A stretch of 5,700 nucleotides of DNA from an uncultured Gemella sp. (GCA_945929765.1 CAMEOL010000073.1:1-5700), one strand, 5' to 3'; counted from the first letter of the stretch, positions 1 through 5,306 are shown. Translations and numbers: made by a program. The notes: generated by a model not told the origin, from the letters alone.

Positions 1-69
1 TATTATGATACTAAGTTAATAGAAGAATTAAATAAAAGAACAAATAAAAGCGATAAAAACACAGAATAG
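1..69 (+). CDS. C-terminal end of an unidentified upstream gene (partial)
   Basis: Frame 1 is open from the left edge to a TAG stop at 67-69 and reads 22 residues, starting YYDTKLIEELNK and ending in a Lys/Asn/Asp-rich tail. The hydrophilic, charged composition is typical of a C-terminal tail in an AT-rich Bacillota genome. Too little is present to name a family. In Bacillus the genes before yloU include rpmB (opposite strand), thiN and rpe; this tail does not identify any of them. No clear terminator hairpin follows the stop. The open frame could be chance, because 22 codons without a stop is weak evidence. Confidence 0.45.
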   Translation, partial: YYDTKLIEELNKRTNKSDKNTE

Positions 70-317
70 AAAATAAACAAGAGCATACGTATTGTTAAAA
101 GTTACCATAATAAAATAAAAATTTATAATAAAAATATAGCGTGAAATTAAAAAAGACATATCAAGAAAAAGAGTAAAAATTTATTTATTAAACTTTATAT
201 AAGTTAATATTGATTTTTCATTAGCATATGTATAATTAATTTCACGTTTTTTAGCAAAATAAATTTCTTGAAAATTTTCTTTGTTTTTATCTTATAGTTA
301 GGTATGTTTTCGTTTTG
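70..317. other. AT-rich intergenic spacer upstream of the yloU promoter
   Basis: I see no credible gene here on either strand. The spacer contains one copy of a diverged intergenic repeat (88-110). It also contains an 11-bp perfect inverted repeat whose arms lie far apart (140-150 and 236-246). A weak second promoter-like pair is visible (TTGATT 210-215, TATAAT 231-236), but its 15-bp spacer is short, so I do not call it as a promoter. Confidence 0.5.
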
Positions 318-346
318 TTGCAATTTATATATAGGCATGATATAAT
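318..346 (+). promoter_or_regulatory. Sigma-A promoter of yloU-fakA
   Basis: TTGCAA at 318-323 and a perfect TATAAT at 341-346 are separated by 17 bp. A TG one base upstream of the -10 box (338-339) makes it an extended -10 promoter. Transcription should start near 353, giving an untranslated leader of about 40 nt with no room for a riboswitch. This promoter probably serves both yloU and fakA, since no separate promoter fits in the 11-bp gap between them. Confidence 0.8.
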
Positions 347-394
347 AATTTCTATGCCGTTTTACTATATATTAATATATTAGGAGGAAAAAAC

Positions 395-757
395 ATGGCT
401 ATTGAAATAAAAAATAATTTTGGAACTATTATGATAACAGACGATGTCATAGCTTCAGTAGCAGGCGGTGCTACAGTTAGTTGCTATGGGATTGTAGGAA
501 TGGCTAGTAAAAATCAAGTAAAAGATGGAATTACTGATATATTAGGAAAAGAAAATTATGCAAAAGGAATTGTAGTTAATAGGATAGATGATAGTCTTAC
601 TATTGATTTACATATTATTGTAATGTATGGTACAAAGATATCAGCAATTGCAAATAATGTTCAAACAACTGTAAAATATCAAATTGAAAAGACACTTGGT
701 GTGAATATTGATGCTGTTAATATCCATATTCAAGGTATAAAAGTAGTAAATAATTAG
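395..757 (+). CDS. yloU: Asp23/Gls24-family envelope stress protein (YloU-like)
   Basis: This 120-residue protein belongs to the Asp23/Gls24 (alkaline shock protein 23) family. Members are small, lack a signal peptide, and some associate with the cytoplasmic face of the membrane; their biochemical role is poorly defined. Family features visible are a glycine-rich segment after the first strand (residues 22-36, VAGGATVSCYGIVGM), a central hydrophobic strand (LTIDLHIIVMYG, 68-79), an amphipathic helix with the alternating pattern YGTKISAIANNVQ (78-90), and a C-terminal strand VNIHIQGI (108-115). The length matches the short YloU-type members. GGAGG at 383-387 lies 7 nt before the ATG. The TAG stop overlaps the ribosome binding site of fakA, so the two are almost certainly co-translated. 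The yloU-yloV(fakA) order is conserved in Bacilli, which supports the orthology. The family assignment is firm; the cellular function is not. Confidence 0.9.
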   Translation: MAIEIKNNFGTIMITDDVIASVAGGATVSCYGIVGMASKNQVKDGITDILGKENYAKGIVVNRIDDSLTIDLHIIVMYGTKISAIANNVQTTVKYQIEKTLGVNIDAVNIHIQGIKVVNN

Positions 758-761
758 GAGG
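756..761 (+). promoter_or_regulatory. Ribosome binding site setting the GTG start of fakA
   Basis: AGGAGG begins inside the TAG stop of yloU and sits 7 nt before GTG at 769. No ATG is available at a suitable spacing, so this site fixes the GTG start and indicates translational coupling of the two genes. Confidence 0.8.
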
Positions 762-768
762 AACAATT

Positions 769-2418
769 GTGAAAAAAATTAACGGTTTAATTTTTGCTCA
801 AATGATAGACTTAGGAGCAAGGAATTTAGCTAAAAATGCAGAAAAAATAAACTCTCTAAATGTCTTTCCAGTCCCAGATGGTGATACTGGAACTAATATG
901 AATTTATCAATGACTTCAGGTGCTACAGAAACTAGAGCAAATACTGTAGAAAGCATAGGGAAATTAGGTAAGTCATTTTCAAAAGGATTGCTTATGGGAG
1001 CAAGAGGGAATTCGGGAGTTATTTTATCACAATTATTCCGTGGTTTATCTCAGTACATAGAAGATAAAGATGAAATCGATGCAAAAGAATTTGCTGCAGC
1101 TGTTCAAAATGGGGTAACAATTGCATATAAAGCAGTCATGAAACCTGTAGAAGGAACAATTTTAACAGTAGCTAGAGAATCAGCGGAGGCAGGAGTAAAA
1201 GCTAGTGAAACAACAGATTCTGTTATAGCAGTAATGGAAGCGATATTAGATGCTGCGCAAAAATCATTACAAAACACACCGGAATTGTTACCTATATTAA
1301 AAGAAGTAGGAGTAGTAGATTCTGGAGGACAAGGTCTTGTATGTGTTTATCAAGGGTTCTTAGCTGCGCTTAAAGGTGAGGAAATTGAAGGATTAAGTGA
1401 AGTGAAAACTGACATAATCAATATGACATTTGAAGATGATCACAGTAGTATGGATTTTATGTCTCCAGAAGATATAGTCTATGGATTCTGTACAGAATTT
1501 ACGGTTAGATTAGAAAAAGATAAAAAAATATTTAACGAAGAAAAATTTAGAGAAGATTTAAGTAAATTTGGAGATTCTTTATTAGTTATAGCTGATAATG
1601 AATATGCAAAGACACATATTCATACTGAAAGACCAGGTGATGTTTTTAATTATGGACAACAATACGGAGAATTAATTAAAATTAAATCAGAGAATATGCG
1701 TGAGCAGCATAGAGAAGTTTTAAGAAAAGAAGAAGCAAGAAAAGAAGTAAAAAAAGAAAAAACTAAGTTTGCGAATATCTCAGTTTCTATGGGATCGGGA
1801 CTAAGTGAATTAATGAAATCTTTAGGAGCTAACTTTATAGTAGAGGGTGGACAGACAATGAATCCATCAACAGAAGATATGGTTAAAGCTATTGAAGCAG
1901 TTAATGCTGAGAATATATATATATTCCCTAATAATAAAAACATTCAATTGGCGGCTAAACAAGCAGCTGAACTAGTTGATGAAAATGTATATGTTGTAGA
2001 AACAAAGACAGCTCCTCAAGGTGTATCAGCGTTGATGGTATTTAATCCTGAATTAACACCAGAAGAAAATTATAATAATATGCAAAGTGCATTAAATACT
2101 ATCAAAACATTAGAAGTTACTTATGCTGTACGTGATACTAATATTCAAGGAGTTGAGATTAAAGAATCACAATATATGGGGATACTTGATGGTAAGATAA
2201 TTTGTGCAAATGAAGATATTAAAATGTCAATCAAAAAATTGTTTGAAGAGTCGATTGATGGAGATTCAGAAATATTAACTATGTATTTAGGAGAAGATAG
2301 TGATGAAGCAACTACAAACTTCGTTCAGGAGTTAATAGAAAATGATTATCCTGATGTAGAAATAGAAGTAGTAGAATCTGGTCAACCTGTTTATCCATAT
2401 GTATTTGGAATAGAATAA
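769..2418 (+). CDS. fakA: Fatty acid kinase, ATP-binding subunit FakA (YloV; DhaL/DAK2 domain)
   Basis: FakA phosphorylates fatty acids that are presented by a FakB (DegV-family) carrier protein, making acyl-phosphate for phospholipid synthesis; it acts in the cytoplasm. The protein has 549 residues, the usual family length. The N-terminal DhaL-type kinase domain (about 8-200) shows the Mg-ATP motif NVFPVPDGDTGTNM (31-44, with D37 and D39 as expected metal ligands), GARGNSG (77-83), GTILTVAR (129-136) and DSGGQGL (184-190). The middle domain carries C241 and the HIH motif H283/H285, matching the Cys-His-His set described for Staphylococcus aureus FakA (recalled numbering 240/282/284). A charged linker (about 311-333) leads to a C-terminal DegV-like domain (334-549) containing GSGLSELMKSLGA and the closing segment PVYPYVFGIE. 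The start is GTG. No fakB is present in the window, so the partner must be encoded elsewhere. In many Bacilli recG follows; here a cvpA-like gene follows behind its own promoter. Confidence 0.95.
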   Translation: MKKINGLIFAQMIDLGARNLAKNAEKINSLNVFPVPDGDTGTNMNLSMTSGATETRANTVESIGKLGKSFSKGLLMGARGNSGVILSQLFRGLSQYIEDKDEIDAKEFAAAVQNGVTIAYKAVMKPVEGTILTVARESAEAGVKASETTDSVIAVMEAILDAAQKSLQNTPELLPILKEVGVVDSGGQGLVCVYQGFLAALKGEEIEGLSEVKTDIINMTFEDDHSSMDFMSPEDIVYGFCTEFTVRLEKDKKIFNEEKFREDLSKFGDSLLVIADNEYAKTHIHTERPGDVFNYGQQYGELIKIKSENMREQHREVLRKEEARKEVKKEKTKFANISVSMGSGLSELMKSLGANFIVEGGQTMNPSTEDMVKAIEAVNAENIYIFPNNKNIQLAAKQAAELVDENVYVVETKTAPQGVSALMVFNPELTPEENYNNMQSALNTIKTLEVTYAVRDTNIQGVEIKESQYMGILDGKIICANEDIKMSIKKLFEESIDGDSEILTMYLGEDSDEATTNFVQELIENDYPDVEIEVVESGQPVYPYVFGIE

Positions 2419-2442
2419 AATAATTACTGGAGTTGAATGCTT

Positions 2443-2508
2443 AAAAAATCGTAATTATCGCAATCTAACTATATATATGAATTAATTAATTGCTTTATAC
2501 GATTATTT
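2443..2508 (+). terminator. Possible weak terminator after fakA
   Basis: Two nested stems are visible: AATCGTA (2447-2453) with TACGATT (2498-2504), and GCAAT (2460-2464) with ATTGC (2489-2493). An A-tract lies at 2443-2448 and a T-rich run (2503-2509) follows. The fold is AT-rich with a large loop, so termination may be inefficient. It sits about 25 nt past the fakA stop. Confidence 0.3.
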
Positions 2509-2539
2509 TATAGAAACTTAGTATTATATTAATAATTTT

Positions 2540-2568
2540 TTGGACTACTCAACAAAATTGATTATAAA
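2540..2568 (+). promoter_or_regulatory. Probable sigma-A promoter of cvpA
   Basis: TTGGAC (2540-2545) and TATAAA (2563-2568) are spaced by 17 bp, predicting a start near 2575 and a leader of about 38 nt before the ATG. The -35 box overlaps the left arm of a perfect inverted repeat (2543-2552), and the right arm lies just past the predicted start. This arrangement suggests a regulated promoter. Confidence 0.6.
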
Positions 2569-2588
2569 AATAGCGTTTTTGAGTAGTC
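2543..2588. repeat. 10-bp inverted repeat bracketing the cvpA promoter
   Basis: GACTACTCAA (2543-2552) is the exact reverse complement of TTGAGTAGTC (2579-2588), with 26 bp between. No T-run follows on either strand, so it is not a typical intrinsic terminator. With transcription starting near 2575, only the right arm would be in the cvpA mRNA, which favours a DNA-level operator over an RNA hairpin. A transcript reading through from fakA would contain both arms and could fold. Confidence 0.5.
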
Positions 2589-2612
2589 GGAAATATTTAA
2601 AAGAGGTGTAAA

Positions 2613-3155
2613 ATGATAGACATTATAATAATTGTTCTTTTGTTATTAGGAACGTATTTGGGTTATAGCAGAGGAATGGTTAGACAACTGTTTAATATAG
2701 TAGCAGTTGTATTAGGGTATATCGTTTCTTTTGCTTTAAGTAGTCGATTGGCACTGATTTTCTTTAGTGCCAGTCCTGCTAGTAATGAATTAGTAAATAA
2801 ATTTAATGATAGTTTAGCGGGATTAGATATTTCTGCAGGTTATTACAAAATTATTGCGTTTTTCCTTATATTCTTTATAGTTAGATTTGGAATTCAACTA
2901 GTAGGGAATATGTTGGGATTAGTTACTAAATTACCTGTAATTAACACAGCAAATAAGTTGTTAGGAGCTGTACTAGGATTTGTAGAAATATATTTAATAA
3001 TATTTGTATGTATATATTTAGTTTTTGTATTACAAATTAGTGCTGAATTTCATCAAAGTCTAATTAATGCAAAATTACCTGTAATAATTTTTGAACAAAC
3101 TCCAATTTTATCAGAAATGGTATTAGAAAAGTTCTTTAATTACGTCAAATCTTAA
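2613..3155 (+). CDS. cvpA: CvpA-family membrane protein
   Basis: This 180-residue protein is mostly hydrophobic, with four likely membrane segments at about residues 2-16, 26-51, 78-102 and 116-141. The sequence LGTYLGYSRGMVRQLFN (12-28) matches the glycine/arginine turn after the first helix that is typical of the CvpA family (colicin V production protein; YshB in Bacillus). The segment LPVINTANKLLGAVLGFVE (107-125) before the fourth helix is also typical. The short C-terminal tail (142-180) is probably soluble. The molecular function of CvpA proteins is not well established; links to envelope stress and to colicin V export come from Gram-negative bacteria. AGAGGTG-type ribosome binding (GAGG at 2603-2606) lies 6 nt before the ATG. 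In Bacillus the relative yshB lies next to polX and mutS2, but here the gene stands alone between promoter and terminator. Confidence 0.85.
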   Translation: MIDIIIIVLLLLGTYLGYSRGMVRQLFNIVAVVLGYIVSFALSSRLALIFFSASPASNELVNKFNDSLAGLDISAGYYKIIAFFLIFFIVRFGIQLVGNMLGLVTKLPVINTANKLLGAVLGFVEIYLIIFVCIYLVFVLQISAEFHQSLINAKLPVIIFEQTPILSEMVLEKFFNYVKS

Positions 3156-3382
3156 TATAAAAACAAATAAACAAGTAAAAATAAAAAAATATTTTCTAGA
3201 TAACTGTAATTAGAGATTGTTGTTCAAGTCAAATATTTTTTGGGAGCTAATAAAAGAGAAAAAAGCTGATAATAAAGCCGTTCTAGAAAAACATTTTTCT
3301 GTCGGTCGCAATAATAATAAAACGAAATGCAAAAATATGCCAAGAGGAAAAGTGCAAACGACTCTTGATATATTGGTTGTAT
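3156..3382 (+). other. Spacer after cvpA, probably transcribed, with local hairpins
   Basis: No gene is supported here. Because the first strong terminator is at 3383-3426, cvpA mRNA probably carries this stretch as a 3' tail of about 230 nt, unless a separate small RNA starts within it. Local folds are visible: AGAAAAA (3285-3291) pairs with TTTTTCT (3294-3300), extended by CCG (3278-3280) with CGG (3303-3305), and CAAGAG (3341-3346) pairs with CTCTTG (3362-3367). A plus-strand frame is open at 3214-3384 (about 55 residues, possible TTG starts at 3217 or 3220). It has no ATG near its beginning and no good ribosome binding site, so I do not call it a gene. Confidence 0.35.
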
Positions 3383-3426
3383 AATAAATACGGGGCATGG
3401 AGAAAATCCATACACCCGTATTTATT
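3383..3426. terminator. Strong hairpin terminator between convergent genes
   Basis: A perfect 12-bp stem pairs AATAAATACGGG (3383-3394) with CCCGTATTTATT (3415-3426). An inner 5-bp stem, ATGGA (3397-3401) with TCCAT (3407-3411), closes a 5-nt loop. On the plus strand it runs into a T-rich tail (3421-3429), giving a good intrinsic terminator for cvpA. Read leftward it also ends the MetE-like unit, whose stop codon lies 18 nt away, although the minus-strand T-tract is weaker. It is most likely shared by both units. Confidence 0.8.
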
Positions 3427-3444
3427 TTATAATCAATTTTTCAT

Positions 3445-3969
3445 TTAAGAATTTTTGCTATATTTTTCACGTAATATTTTTGCTGCTGTAGTCATTGCTA
3501 AAAGTTTTTTTTCGATTATTGTATATGGATTAAGTGGTCTTTTAGAGAATGTAGCAAAACCGCAATCTGGATTTAACCAAATTCGCTCTGGAGGTAAAAA
3601 TTTTAGAACTTTTTCAACAGAAGCTATAATTTTTTCTGGAGATTCTATAATATTACTTCTAGGATTTATACATCCGAAGCCTAACATTATTTTTTTACTT
3701 AATTTATTGTTTTTAAATAGTAAGTCTACCTCTCCTGCACGAGGAGTAGAAAATTCTAAAGCTAGCATATCTACATCCAATTTATCAAAGAAATTACTTA
3801 ATTTATCGTATGCTCCTTCTAGTAATACACTCTCGTCACATGTCCAATTTCCACGACAAACATGCATAATGCTAATCACGTCGGGGTATTTATTTAATTC
3901 AGAAAATATTGGTGCTAGTAAATCACCCGCAAATTTTAATTCTCGATCAACCTTGACCTTTTCTGACAA
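3445..3969 (-). CDS. C-terminal zinc-binding part of the MetE-like protein (possible TTG restart)
   Basis: This frame continues the MetE-like sequence after the TGA. From a possible TTG start it encodes 174 residues holding all the expected zinc ligands: H36 and C38 in IMHVCRGNW (the HxC motif), E72 in LALEFSTPRAGE, and C136 in IWLNPDCGFATFSKRP, which matches the VNPDCGL motif of E. coli MetE. A Shine-Dalgarno-like GAGGTG overlaps the TGA and ends 2 nt before the TTG, a short spacing, so re-initiation is conceivable but not established. Without the homocysteine-binding N-terminal part it would not be active alone. The gene ends 18 nt from the hairpin at 3383-3426. I treat it as the downstream remnant of one broken gene unless a two-subunit enzyme is shown. 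Confidence 0.5.
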   Translation of the reverse strand: MSEKVKVDRELKFAGDLLAPIFSELNKYPDVISIMHVCRGNWTCDESVLLEGAYDKLSNFFDKLDVDMLALEFSTPRAGEVDLLFKNNKLSKKIMLGFGCINPRSNIIESPEKIIASVEKVLKFLPPERIWLNPDCGFATFSKRPLNPYTIIEKKLLAMTTAAKILREKYSKNS

Positions 3970-3971
3970 AG

Positions 3972-3977
3972 CACCTC
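3972..3977 (-). promoter_or_regulatory. Shine-Dalgarno-like site overlapping the in-frame TGA
   Basis: GAGGTG on the minus strand overlaps the last two bases of TGA (3976-3978) and precedes TTG at 3967-3969. It matches the anti-Shine-Dalgarno sequence over six bases, but only 4 nt separate GAGG from TTG. In an intact gene these bases would simply encode part of xxx-Gly-Ala, so the match may be accidental. Confidence 0.3.
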
Positions 3978-4644
3978 AATAGAACGATGGATCATTGTTT
4001 TCTTCAGTAGTAAAGACTACTTCAGAAAGAATAGGCTCGTCTATTTGTATAATTTTAACACCATTAGCTATAAGACGTCTAATTTCATTTAATATAAGTT
4101 CAACGACGTCCTTACCTAATTCTTTGCGATTTCTATAAGCCTTTCCTGAAATTTCCTTAAACCACATAGATCTTGTAAGTAAATATGGGCTAGGTATAGT
4201 AATCTTAAATTCTTTGTCAGATAGAGATTTAATTAATTCTAATTCTTCTAAGTTTAATGGGGTATTTGTGCTTATTTTATCTACACATATCGGATTATTC
4301 ATACTGTTATCTGCAGCGTCCATTTTGTCCAAACTATCATTAAAAGCTGATTCACTCTGAAGATAAGATTTTATTTCTTCCATTGTCATTAACTTTACTC
4401 CGTCAACTTTTTCTGCAATATAACTCATATAATTATCTCTAGTTAATTCGCCACTAACTATAACATCGATATTAGTTCGTTCAAAAATATCGATAATTTT
4501 AGCTGTTTCTTCTTTTACTTTTTTATTATATTCATTTAAAGAAGATTTATTTGCTTTTGCATCTTCTTTAAGTTGTAATAACTCATTAGAACGAGGCATA
4601 CTTCCTATTAATGTTGTTGTGAAAGGTAAAAATTTATTTAGCAT
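3976..4644 (-). CDS. N-terminal part (residues 1-222) of the MetE-like protein
   Basis: The segment FTTTLIGSMPRSNEL (8-22) matches the FPTTTIGSFPQT region of E. coli MetE, whose Ile-Gly-Ser binds homocysteine; here it is I13-G14-S15. SGELTRDNYMSYI (64-76) corresponds to the HGEAERNDMVEYF segment and supplies E66. IIQIDEPILSE (198-208) matches the conserved IIQIDEPAL strand with D202 and E203. The MetE catalytic barrel is therefore recognisable up to the strand before the zinc ligands, where TGA ends translation after residue 222. On its own this piece lacks all zinc-binding residues and should be inactive. AGGAGA (4651-4656) lies 6 nt before the ATG. The T-tract of a terminator-like hairpin directly abuts this ribosome binding site, so the gene probably depends on readthrough from the upstream DsrE-like gene. 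Confidence 0.6.
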   Translation of the reverse strand: MLNKFLPFTTTLIGSMPRSNELLQLKEDAKANKSSLNEYNKKVKEETAKIIDIFERTNIDVIVSGELTRDNYMSYIAEKVDGVKLMTMEEIKSYLQSESAFNDSLDKMDAADNSMNNPICVDKISTNTPLNLEELELIKSLSDKEFKITIPSPYLLTRSMWFKEISGKAYRNRKELGKDVVELILNEIRRLIANGVKIIQIDEPILSEVVFTTEENNDPSFY

Positions 4645-4656
4645 TTTCTTTCTCCT

Positions 4657-4690
4657 ATAAAAATAGGGTTGAACGCTTTGTGTTCAACCC
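4657..4690 (-). terminator. Intrinsic terminator or attenuator between the DsrE-like and MetE-like genes
   Basis: A perfect 9-bp stem pairs GGGTTGAAC with GTTCAACCC (arms 4666-4674 and 4682-4690) around a 7-nt loop. Read leftward it is followed by TATTTTTAT (4665-4657). It lies 8 nt past the stop of the DsrE-like gene, and its T-tract touches the ribosome binding site of the MetE-like gene. It should end most transcripts of the first gene and lower expression of the second. Confidence 0.75.
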
Positions 4691-4698
4691 ATTAAAAA

Positions 4699-5037
4699 TT
4701 AAGGTATTATTACAGAATCACTATTTGATAAAATATCTACTACTTCAGACATAGTAGTAATTGTCCCTACTTCAATTTCATCAGATAAATCATAGTAATC
4801 AACACAAATACCGCATGACATAATTTTAACACCTTTTTCTTCTAGTGCTTTTAAATCTTCTAAACAGATAGAACCGTATGCCGCTAGTTTAACTCCTTCT
4901 CCATAAAAAATTATATGTTGTGGGAGTTTTTCTTTTAAAGTAAGAGTGTGTAGGAATCCTTTCATAAGATTATTAGTTAGAGCTTCTTCTCCAATCCCCA
5001 TACCAGTTCCTTTAATAACTACATCAAAATTTGCCAT
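4699..5037 (-). CDS. yedF: DsrE-like protein, C-terminal YedF-type domain (possible sulfur relay)
   Basis: This 112-residue protein resembles the C-terminal DsrE/DsrF-like domain of the YedF family, named in annotation as a sulfurtransferase-like selenium metabolism protein. Visible family features are VVIKGTGMGIGEEALTNNLM (6-25), a predicted strand QHIIFYGEGVKLA (40-52) followed by a glycine, the helix LEDLKALEEKGV (59-70), and the cysteine motif SCGICVDYYDL (74-84) with C75 and C78. DsrE-type proteins typically carry sulfur as a cysteine persulfide, so C75 or C78 may do so here; this is inference. Typical YedF proteins are about 200 residues with an N-terminal TusA domain, which is absent: AAGGAG (5045-5050) lies 7 nt before the ATG and the promoter is just upstream, leaving no room for it. 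The product is soluble and probably cytoplasmic. The symbol is a family name, not a confirmed orthology. Confidence 0.8.
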   Translation of the reverse strand: MANFDVVIKGTGMGIGEEALTNNLMKGFLHTLTLKEKLPQHIIFYGEGVKLAAYGSICLEDLKALEEKGVKIMSCGICVDYYDLSDEIEVGTITTMSEVVDILSNSDSVIIP

Positions 5038-5081
5038 AAGTTTACTCCTTTATAATTTTATTAATTTCTATTCGCATATAT

Positions 5082-5110
5082 AATATAACAAATTATAAAA
5101 GCGTTGTCAA
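5082..5110 (-). promoter_or_regulatory. Strong sigma-A promoter of the DsrE-like/MetE-like unit
   Basis: Reading leftward, a perfect TTGACA (5110-5105) is followed after 17 bp by TATATT (5087-5082), with a TG one base upstream of the -10 box (5090-5089). Transcription should start near 5075, giving a leader of about 38 nt. That is too short for a T-box or SAM riboswitch, which often control methionine genes in Bacillota. Confidence 0.8.
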
Positions 5111-5271
5111 AAAAATTGAGGTTCGTATATTTTAAAAGTAACCATAAAATTTTTTTTTAGAATTGAATAAATTATTTTTGTTAAAAAATAATAATTAGTT
5201 ATTAGGGGAGTATATTTTAAAAGAATTAATTTTGCAGAAAAGATATTTTTTTGAAAGATAGGCTAAAAGAC
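5111..5271. other. Divergent intergenic region between the DsrE-like gene and rpsB
   Basis: This is very AT-rich spacer between two diverging promoters, with no gene visible on either strand. It holds a perfect 14-nt direct repeat, GTATATTTTAAAAG, at 5125-5138 and 5210-5223. The first copy sits inside a longer sequence (5124-5147) that resembles 88-110. A run of nine T lies near 5150-5158. Confidence 0.5.
5125..5223 (+). repeat. Pair of 14-nt direct repeats 85 bp apart
   Basis: GTATATTTTAAAAG occurs exactly at 5125-5138 and 5210-5223. The spacing is about eight helical turns, so both copies would face the same side of the DNA. They may be regulator sites or remnants of a duplicated spacer; in such AT-rich DNA chance similarity is also possible. 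Confidence 0.4.
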
Positions 5272-5300
5272 TTGATTTTTCTTTGTTCATAATTTATAAT
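5272..5300 (+). promoter_or_regulatory. Sigma-A promoter of rpsB
   Basis: TTGATT (5272-5277) and a perfect TATAAT (5295-5300) are spaced by 17 bp. The predicted start near 5307 gives an untranslated leader of about 110 nt, long for a ribosomal protein gene and consistent with leader-based control. Confidence 0.8.
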
Positions 5301-5306
5301 TAATAA

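Larger units (their letters stand above)
3445..4644 (-). pseudogene. MetE-like (folate-domain-less) methionine synthase gene with one in-frame TGA
   Basis: Reading leftward from ATG at 4644, one frame encodes 399 codons ending at TAA (3445-3447), interrupted only by TGA at 3976-3978 (codon 223). The reading frame does not shift. The product resembles the C-terminal catalytic barrel of MetE, cobalamin-independent methionine synthase, which transfers a methyl group to homocysteine. The N-terminal folate-binding half of full-length MetE (about 750 residues) is absent, as in archaeal and anaerobe 'core' MetE proteins whose methyl donor is not the polyglutamyl folate. Both sides of the stop keep catalytic residues, and base composition does not change across it, so the lesion looks recent. 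Possible causes are a genuine nonsense mutation, a sequencing error, or a naturally split gene. The two halves are described separately below. Confidence 0.75.

Noticed and set aside
210..236. Second yloU promoter (TTGATT / TATAAT)
   Set aside because: The 15-bp spacer is too short for good sigma-A recognition, and a better promoter lies at 318-346.
1650..1943. Minus-strand open frame of 97 codons inside fakA
   Set aside because: It lies wholly within the strongly supported fakA frame and has no ribosome binding site or recognisable motif.
3210..3415. Two overlapping minus-strand open frames of about 62 codons
   Set aside because: They overlap each other and one runs into the terminator hairpin. 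Neither has a convincing ribosome binding site, and both lie downstream of the MetE-like stop and terminator.
3976..3978. TGA read as selenocysteine or as Trp by an alternative code
   Set aside because: No convincing SECIS hairpin follows within the expected distance. Trp is encoded by TGG in the same gene and in rpsB, so a general UGA=Trp code is unlikely. The YedF-type neighbour made selenium tempting, but it is not enough.
3455..3982. Plus-strand open frame of 175 codons opposite the MetE-like gene
   Set aside because: It is the antisense of the MetE-like coding sequence, has no ribosome binding site, and its translation resembles no known family. The minus-strand frame has clear catalytic motifs.
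4666..4690. Promoter for the MetE-like gene within the hairpin (TTGAAC, 16 bp, TATTTT)
   Set aside because: Both boxes are poor, and transcription would begin inside the ribosome binding site, leaving almost no leader. A terminator explains the stem and T-tract better.
5038..5081. T-box or SAM riboswitch controlling the DsrE-like/MetE-like unit
   Set aside because: The predicted leader is only about 38 nt and shows no such motif.
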